From Chalara sp. BL73 (lineage: Eukaryota; Ascomycota; Leotiomycetes; Helotiales), in assembly GCA_918026815.1 (NCBI GenBank), contig CAKJVC010000010.1, positions 374,501 to 438,500 on the forward strand: a DNA stretch of 64,000 nt. Direction: 5' to 3'. The notes beneath the pieces are model-generated. The model was not told the origin of the DNA. It ran no database searches and worked only from the letters and a program-made list of their open reading frames with translations. How positions within the stretch are numbered: position 1 is the stretch's first letter; each line of letters starts with the position of its first letter. A program made the position numbers and the translations under genes. Positions 57,722 to 64,000 of the stretch are shown here, piece by piece.

Positions 57722-60594
57722 TCATTGACGGTACTTAGCAAACGCGGCCATGATATTTTGGACTTGGTTGACTACATCTTGGCCCTGACCTTGAGGTTGA
57801 GGCTGTGCTTGTGATTGTGCGCTGTTTGCATTGTATTGGCTATAGGGTGGTGCTGGAGTAGCATATGTAGTTGATGCAGGCATATACGGCGCTGCTGCAG
57901 GTGGATTGGCATATGGGGTTGTGATAGGCGGTGCTTGATATTGTTGTTGTGGTGCTGTCAGACGGCTGAGGACTCCTGCAAGATCGACCTCCGAGTTTGC
58001 GGTGGCAGCTGGCGGGCTATGCTGAAAAGCGCCATGGAGGATATTTGGTTGCTGCCCATTGCTCTGCTGTGGTTGACTCGCAAGGCTACTAAGCAGCTTC
58101 TGCAGAGAGTCGTTATCGAGCTGGCCTACAAGTTGGCCCAAGTCGGGAGCGGCATTAGATTGAGCAGGAGCTTGTGCATAGGTTGCAGCAGCCGATTGCA
58201 GATTTGGCACAGAAGGCCGTTGGTGTGACTGCTGGAAATTAGGACCAGAGGACTGCTGATATCCTTGAGGGCCAGGATATTGTTGATCAGGTAGCATTCC
58301 GCTATAGCTAGTCGATGGTTGGTTGCTGTAGGCAGCTCGAGATTGCTCCTTCGCACGAATTACAAGCTGCGCAACAATGTCAGGGTCTAAATTTTCATAA
58401 TCCTCGAACGAGACTTCTTCGCTATAGGTCTGGCGCTTGAAGATCTTAACAGACATTTTGCCTGTATGTTGTGAATGCATATTTAGCTTTGACACCGCAT
58501 GAACACCTTCCAGAACCTGTTGTCGAATCATCTCCTCCTCGGATAACCGTTGATCGTAGATTGTTACATTAGTCTTCAGGCCTTTCGTGCGCAGCGCGTT
58601 ATCTACCCATGCCACGTAGTCACGATCTAAGTGACTCATTAGATAGAGTTGGATATCTGGCACATCGTTTGCGTCACGCCGGGGGATGGAGCTCGAATCA
58701 ATTGGTGAAGCGTATTGTCTTAGATCGGCTCTTCTTGGACTAGGGCTTCGATGGCGATAATCTCTATCACTCCGTTCACGATACGGTGGAGGAGATTGGC
58801 TACGTCGTCGATCGCGGCCGCCATAAAAATCACCAAAATTGCGGGAACCATGATCCTCTCGACCCCGAAAGTGGCCTCGAGCAGGCGAAGGTGACCTATC
58901 ACGTCGATGACCATCAAGTAGTGGGCGGCCATATTCATCTCGAACAGGGCCGGAATCGAAGCGGCCGCGTCTACCCCCATGGCGTGGAGAAGGCGACCTA
59001 CGGTTTCTTGAATCCGATTGTGACTTATTCTTAGTTTTTGTCTTAGATACCTGAAGCTCTATAGATTGGGTCATTAACAAGGAAGCTTAATGCGAATCTG
59101 AGTTTGTACTTACGGATAAAACTTTCTTTGATCAAAGTCCCTTGCTCATTTTTGACAGCATCGAAGCATGATTTAGCATCATCAAATTGCACGAATCCAT
59201 AATTTGGCTTGACCGAGATTTGGACAATATGGCCGTATCCGTGGAAGACATGGAAGATATCTCTCTTTGTCACCGTGCTTCCATTGAGATTTCCTGCGGA
59301 CTAGGTCAGAACTAGCAAAATTTAGAAGGTTGCATGCCTCCTTACCTATATATAGCCTCGAGCCGGCTGGATAACTCTCCCACGTTTGATCTGCAATAAA
59401 TTTCTGCTCATCTTCAAGGAAGATATTATATTTCTTTTGGATTTCGGGTGGCCACTTCTCGTCAGAAGAACTTCTGTTTGACGTAGCAGAGCTGGGACGT
59501 GCTTGCTCAAGCTTGCTATTAAATCCGGTAGAATAAGCACTCGCAGAATTTGGATAGTCTGACTTAATAGACACGCCTGGTGGAGGAGGGAGTTGCATGG
59601 GTGAGATCGCAGACGCCTCGCTCTTGAGGGTAGTCAATAGTCCGGGGGGGGGAGGCAAGTTGCCACGCCCACTAGCATGTGTACCGGGAGCGGGGGCGTA
59701 AGGCACTGATACACCAGCTGGGGGGTTATAGGTATTACGAGAGGCTGTATTAGTGGCTTGAGCAGCGTGGTGCCCTGGAGCAGCATCGTGCTTGATAAAC
59801 CCTGGAGTTGGAACTTGTGGGCGGGGAGGAAGGCTTGCATGAGCAGGAAGGCCTACGCTAGGTTTGGGGGGAAGGGAACTCTTGGTAGAGATAGCAGATG
59901 TGGGAGTGATAGCGGATGAAGGGGTCTCAATCTTCTCAGCATTGGCAGTGATGTTGTCCAGCAGCGCTTGAATGTCTACTTCCCCATTTGCAATTTGCTC
60001 ATAGGTATGAACGCGTGGTTGAGTAGTTTCACCCTGGACCTGGTGAGAGGCATCCTGTAACTGTTGCGATGGAGAATTAGAGCTTGCCGGTTGTTGAGGC
60101 GAGTGAGTGGACTGGGTCGCCTCGACGTCGACATGATCGTCCCATGATATATGGGAATTTGGTGGCAGAGCAATCGGATCTTGACCAGCATTAGACTGTG
60201 ATCCAACAGCTATATTTCGTTGGTCTTCAGCATCGGAGTCGGCGGCCATGTCATAGTCATCCTCGCTGACCGAACTTGTCTCGATTGTTTCCTTATTGCC
60301 CTGCGCTTCAAATGTATTTTTGGACTCAGGCTGCTCCTTGTACGCATCCGAGAAGCTCGAGTCGGAAATAGATGCAGCATCATCATCAGGATTTGCTGAT
60401 GGCAGAGTAGGAGGAATCTGGTTGGAAGAGGTAGCTACGTCTGGGTGGTGGGATTCCATATGCGTCGAGGTCATATTGAAGACTGGATCGATCTGGTTGC
60501 GAAGAACCGGAATGGTTGAGGGCTTCGCGGAGTACTGGGGAAGGGGGGATAGAGGAGATAATGTCTTTGTGTGGTACTCAGGAGCTTCAGACAT
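57722..60594 (-). CDS. Nab3-like RNA-binding protein (RRM)
   Basis: Exons 60594-59346, 59293-59114 and 59058-57722 give 921 residues, starting MSEAPEYHTKTLSPLS. The first ~400 residues are acidic and then Pro/Gln-rich, disordered. An RRM at ~412-485 shows RNP2 (LYIGNL) and RNP1 (NYGFVQFDD), with KRDIFHVFHGYGHIVQISVK between, the Nab3 pattern, and continues into LQVSKTKTKNKS. Next come Arg/Ser/Asp repeats (RRSPSPRH), a folded region (DVPDIQLYLMSHLDRDYVAW) and a Gln/Pro-rich tail ending VVNQVQNIMAAFAKYRQ. In yeast Nab3 acts with Nrd1 and Sen1 in termination of short nuclear transcripts; the Gln-rich tail supports assembly. Role in this fungus inferred from homology. Confidence 0.82.
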
Positions 60595-61488
60595 GATTGC
60601 CACAAGCTCTGGTTAGAGGAGAATGAGAGGATGGAAGGGCTATTTCTGGATCTGGATCTGGATCTGGTTGTGGATGGCAATACAACCGATGGGAGGCTGT
60701 CAGGCAAGGAGAGGCGTGCAAGAAGCACAGTGGGTGGATGAAGGGCACAAGCACTGGCAAGACTTCAAAGCAGCAAACTCGAACTGAGAAGTGAAAGAGT
60801 CGAGGCTACTGGTCCGTAATATTTGTGCGCTCTGCTGCTCTAGATCGAAAATATCCTTGTCGATAACGGGAATAGGCACAGCAGACAACGAGGGTTATGA
60901 AGTACGGTGCATTGCGATGCTGTGTGATTTCGAGGATGGTCCTCCCAGAAGGTTTGAGGTCGACGTTGTGGTGGTTTAGTGGGAGGTGGAGAGGATGCAG
61001 AAAATGCGAAAAGGCGGGACCAACCGTTTTCAGTTCGGTCTAAAAAATTTCAAAGCTTTTGCGCTTAACTGGTTTGGAGCTTAGCGCCCAGTCTCTTGGC
61101 AACCTGCAGGATATATGGATCGGGGTGAGGCTGAGATCACGTGTCATCACTGGTCTGGAAAAGGTCAAGTACTTTAAATATCAGACCTGATCCGCCTTGA
61201 ATCATGCTGCTGGATAATAATATAACCTTTCGAAGCAACTATCTTCTCTTCACTAAGGATGAGAATTATGATTCTGCCCTCTCAACGGCCTTAATTTGAT
61301 GTTACACAGACTCTTCTCCCCCAACCCAAGCTTGAACCCCCAGGCTTTAGACTTGTTCAGATCACCAAGGAGAAAAAAGAATCTGTTTGTCTTCTGATTC
61401 TCTCTCCTGAGAACTCACTCACCATCTTGGCCCCAGGATCGCCTTATGTAAATCCTTGAGGGACACCCATCTTCCGCCAAGCCCAAGC
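60595..61488. promoter_or_regulatory. divergent promoter region of Nab3-like and ICT1-like genes
   Basis: Holds both 5' leaders. A minus-strand frame at 60888-60700 reads PIPVIDKDIFDLEQQSAQIL and looks coding but has no ATG (first codon TTG). It may be an exon whose partner I could not find, or part of the Nab3 leader. Confidence 0.4.
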
Positions 61489-62561
61489 ATGTATCAATCT
61501 GCAGTCTTACGATCTCTATATGTCAAGACTTTCGCCAATCGTATCATCTCGACCCCAGCTCCCAGATCATATTCCTCTAAGCTGGTCAAGAATGATGCAG
61601 ACCTAGATGCTGTTCGTGAATGGTTTTCCAAGTTTAACCGCAATACGATTCCTGAATCAATCTCCACGACAACATACTCGCACTCCAGTGGTGCAGGCGG
61701 TCAAAAAGTAAATAAGTATGCAGATATTAGAACCTGCCCTCCAATTCCTGGTGACTCACAGCTAACAATTCACAAAGAACAAGTTCCAAGGCAAATACAA
61801 CCTGGCCTCTGAACCTACTCCAACATCATGTGCCCAAGGCTCTCATGGTCGCTTTACGAGGAAGTCGTCGTTATGTTGTGTCCTCTGATTCCATTCAGAT
61901 TCAATGCGACTCGCATCGCAGCAGAACAGACAATAAAACCGAGACACATCGTAGGCTCTGGGAAGAAATTAAAATCTTATACGAGAAGAACGTGCCCGGT
62001 ATAACTTCGCCCGAGAAGAAGGCACAAATAGCAGCGATGTGAGTTATTAAGTTTCTTATGGTAATATCGGCGCATACTACAGACTCTTCTACATTACACC
62101 GTTTACGCACGGCGACGGCGATTATTGAAGACAACACTAGTGCTGTTCGTCTTACCATCAGGAAACGAATTCGTGTTCATGAATATGCGACGTTGAAGTT
62201 TATAACTTGCATTTTAGACGTAGAAATTACCCTATGAAGGCGCAAGCCTGCAGAAATGGCAAGAAAGAAAGTTCCAACTTGTATCGCAAAATCCTCAAAG
62301 CCAAGAAAGAAAAGATGAAGGGGAAATCGCTTGCGGAGAAGCAGGAAGAAGCGAAGCGGCGAAAGGCTGAGCAGTATATATTTGCTTGTTCCCATCGACC
62401 TTTATAATGTTTTAATTGGTCTTGAAATCATACTTGACGAACACAGGATTCTAAATTTCTGGTTTTACAGGGCGAAGGCAGATAATGACCGAAGACTGGA
62501 GTTAAAGAAGAAACACAGTGATAAGAAAAAGGCTAGAGGTGGCCCAAGTCGATTCGACTAG
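61489..62561 (+). CDS. mitochondrial peptidyl-tRNA hydrolase of the RF-1/ICT1 type
   Basis: Four exons, 61489-61715, 61784-62038, 62218-62373 and 62471-62561, keep one frame for 242 residues. The N-terminus (SAVLRSLYVKTFANRIISTP) is a mitochondrial leader. Residues ~56-75 carry STTTYSHSSGAGGQKVN, the catalytic GGQ motif that reaches into the ribosomal peptidyl-transferase centre. WPLNLLQHHVPKALMVALRG and VSSDSIQIQCDSHRSRTDN match the ICT1/ArfB branch, as does the very basic C-terminal tail (RRLELKKKHSDKKKARGG) that would enter the mRNA channel. The family rescues stalled mitoribosomes. The third exon adds a Lys-rich stretch not usual in the family; skipping it would shift the frame (156 bp, phases 2 and 2, so skipping is in fact frame-neutral) and give a more standard protein. 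Confidence 0.82.
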
Positions 62562-63154
62562 CTGAGATTTTCCCGCGGCCAGTTTATATGACACAGATTA
62601 GAAGTGGGATCTGTTCCTTTTTGGTTGAGAAGTCAGACATGCGGCGGGATCTAGAGACGGTCGGGAAGAGTCATTAAGTCTCGGCTGGAACTACTTTCGA
62701 ATGTAGAAGTATACGGCAGCCTGGCTGGCCCAGGATGTAGCCAAGGAAAACGAGGGAGTGAGTTTTGAAGAAGTATATATATGATAATGGAACTCTGTCA
62801 CATGGCTCGCTTACTTGTCGGAGGTCATCTTCTGTCTATGTACAGACCACACACGGAGAATATCTGATGCACAAAACTATTTTAACTTTGACGTCTTTCC
62901 AACTTTAAAGGATGTGACAAATGCTTAAGAATATAGCCGACTCATTTTTGCTATTTCTCCCGTGCAGCGAAATAATCGATCCAATCAGAAGGACAGGAGA
63001 CGCTAGAATAGCAAGAATAGTCAACCTGATTGGGCAATTTTTCTCATTCTTTTTCGTACACTAACCTTGGCAGAGCGGAATCAATACCATCCTAGCCTAG
63101 ACTCCGTCCCATATGCATCATTATTGTTATACACAGCTATTCCCACCATCTTTT
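62562..63154. other. intergenic between convergent genes
   Basis: 3' flanks of the ICT1-like (+) and COA6 (-) genes; no coding content. Confidence 0.5.
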
Positions 63155-63612
63155 TCACTTCCCTTCTCCCGGCTTGACATATGTTCCCACCGCCCCCTCA
63201 GCCTTCAACTTCTCCAGCTGCTGATTCCGCTGATAATCCACAACCCTGCGCTGTTTAAAATATTTGACCTGCTTTCCATTAGCCTTTAAACCCCGAAACC
63301 TAATCCATCTATGCCTCTACACCCTTCCAGTTCCTTCCCTTACCTCCCACATCTGTCACCGGACCCAAGAAGACTTACCCAACTACTCGCGCAGTTCGCC
63401 TCGAACCCCTTACTCTCGGCAGCACATTCCTTCGCTGCCTTGTCTTTCTCCTTTACGCTGTCTATTATGCCGTTCTTCTCCAGACAGTTGAAATATACAT
63501 CGCGGTGTTCCCAGCACTTTGCGCGCTGCGTCCGATCAGGAGCGATGGGCGCACCATCGGAGGATATCTTGGGTTCCGGCAATTTCTGTTCGGAAGAGCC
63601 AAACCAACCCAT
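63155..63612 (-). CDS. COA6: cytochrome c oxidase assembly factor 6
   Basis: Exons 63612-63379 and 63268-63155 give 115 residues, the normal size. Start MGWFGSSEQKLPEPKISSDG. The COX6B-like fold has a CX9C pair (CWEHRDVYFNC) and a CX10C pair (CAAESKGFEANC), imported and oxidised in the intermembrane space by the Mia40 route. The second exon supplies the usual VKYFKQRRVVDYQRNQQLEK tail. COA6 helps copper delivery to the Cox2 CuA site with Sco proteins. The frame is open 37 codons upstream of the chosen ATG, but that part is unlike the family. Sure. Confidence 0.92.
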
Positions 63613-64000
63613 CTCGAGGTGAGGCAATGAGATAAAAAAAAACCTGCTTGAAGTATTTGGTTGTTCTGGGGATTGAAAGTCAGATTGGGTGGAGCTTGCG
63701 AGGAGGATTAACGCAACATACATTGATATTCAACAATTGCCGGGTCCCAAGTGAATAGCAAGCAGTCAATCAATTTAAGTTAAACTATGGGACTTTTAGA
63801 GATTCGTCCCCCACAAAATCGGAGCTCCCTGAAGCTCTCATGCGGGCGCAAGGCGGCCGCTTCCCCGTGCGCTAAGCCCCTTTCCGCAGCCACCTCCAAT
63901 TTCTGGCCTCAAGAGCATCAAAGAAACGCTACCACTTATCACGATGCCTGCGCCATAACCTCTGCTCGTATCACCTCCACTCAAGCTTGATACCAAACAA
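63613..64000. other. right edge, no gene seen
   Basis: Promoter side of COA6. A plus-strand frame at 63787-63990 has no domain. Confidence 0.45.

Noticed and set aside
63787..63990. Small plus-strand frame at the right edge
   Set aside because: No domain, unfavourable composition, and it lies in the COA6 promoter region.
1..64000. CRISPR arrays, rRNA, complete transposons
   Set aside because: None seen; the DNA is eukaryotic nuclear sequence and no terminal repeats with transposase or reverse transcriptase were found.

Overview
The window is nuclear DNA of a filamentous ascomycete. The evidence is genes split by 45-180 bp GT-AG introns, a Zn2Cys6 regulator, Clr5, DUF6594 and 2EXR/F-box-like proteins, plant-cell-wall enzymes (PL3, AA9) and a Crh-type GH16. 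The family mix looks like Leotiomycetes (Helotiales); that placement is inference. All gene models were spliced by eye from reading-frame continuity, and most exon sets sum exactly to an intact frame.

Layout. 1-0.4 kb: truncated 2EXR-like gene at the edge. 1-9.8 kb: a Zn2Cys6 transcription factor next to three different NmrA-like NAD(P)-binding proteins (two +, one -), a possible redox-sensing or small metabolic neighbourhood. 10.8-19.9 kb: methyltransferase relic, DUF6594 membrane protein, a small retropepsin-like protein, a seven-exon Clr5/ankyrin protein, and an MFS transporter pseudogene whose stops fit C-to-T type mutation. 20-27.7 kb: VOC protein, unknown protein, secreted PL3 pectate lyase with a very long low-complexity arm, GPI-type GH16 Crh transglycosylase. 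27.7-39.4 kb: gene-poor and relic-rich, with a HeLo-like/STAND N-terminal protein lacking an NTPase, a transporter tail fragment, a frameshifted F-box-like gene, a 65-bp copy of part of the STAND-N gene, and two proteins of unknown function. 39.8-48.4 kb: zinc-less quinone oxidoreductase-type MDR enzyme, ferric reductase, a decayed gene with two in-frame TGA codons, and a four-helix membrane protein. 48.7-55 kb: conserved fungal unknown, a WD40 gene lacking a clear 5' end between AT-rich tracts, and an AA9 lytic polysaccharide monooxygenase. 55.9-63.6 kb: a compact housekeeping block (LETM1-like mitochondrial protein, Nab3-like RNA-binding protein, ICT1-type mitochondrial peptidyl-tRNA hydrolase, COA6).

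The left five-sixths is accessory and dynamic, and the right end is core, with three of its four genes mitochondrial. No tRNA, rRNA, CRISPR array or complete transposon was recognised. The most noteworthy points are the Zn2Cys6/NmrA trio with a CGG-N3-CCG site, the domesticated-looking retropepsin protein, the PL3 fusion arm, the STAND-N gene and its displaced fragment, and the density of decayed genes.
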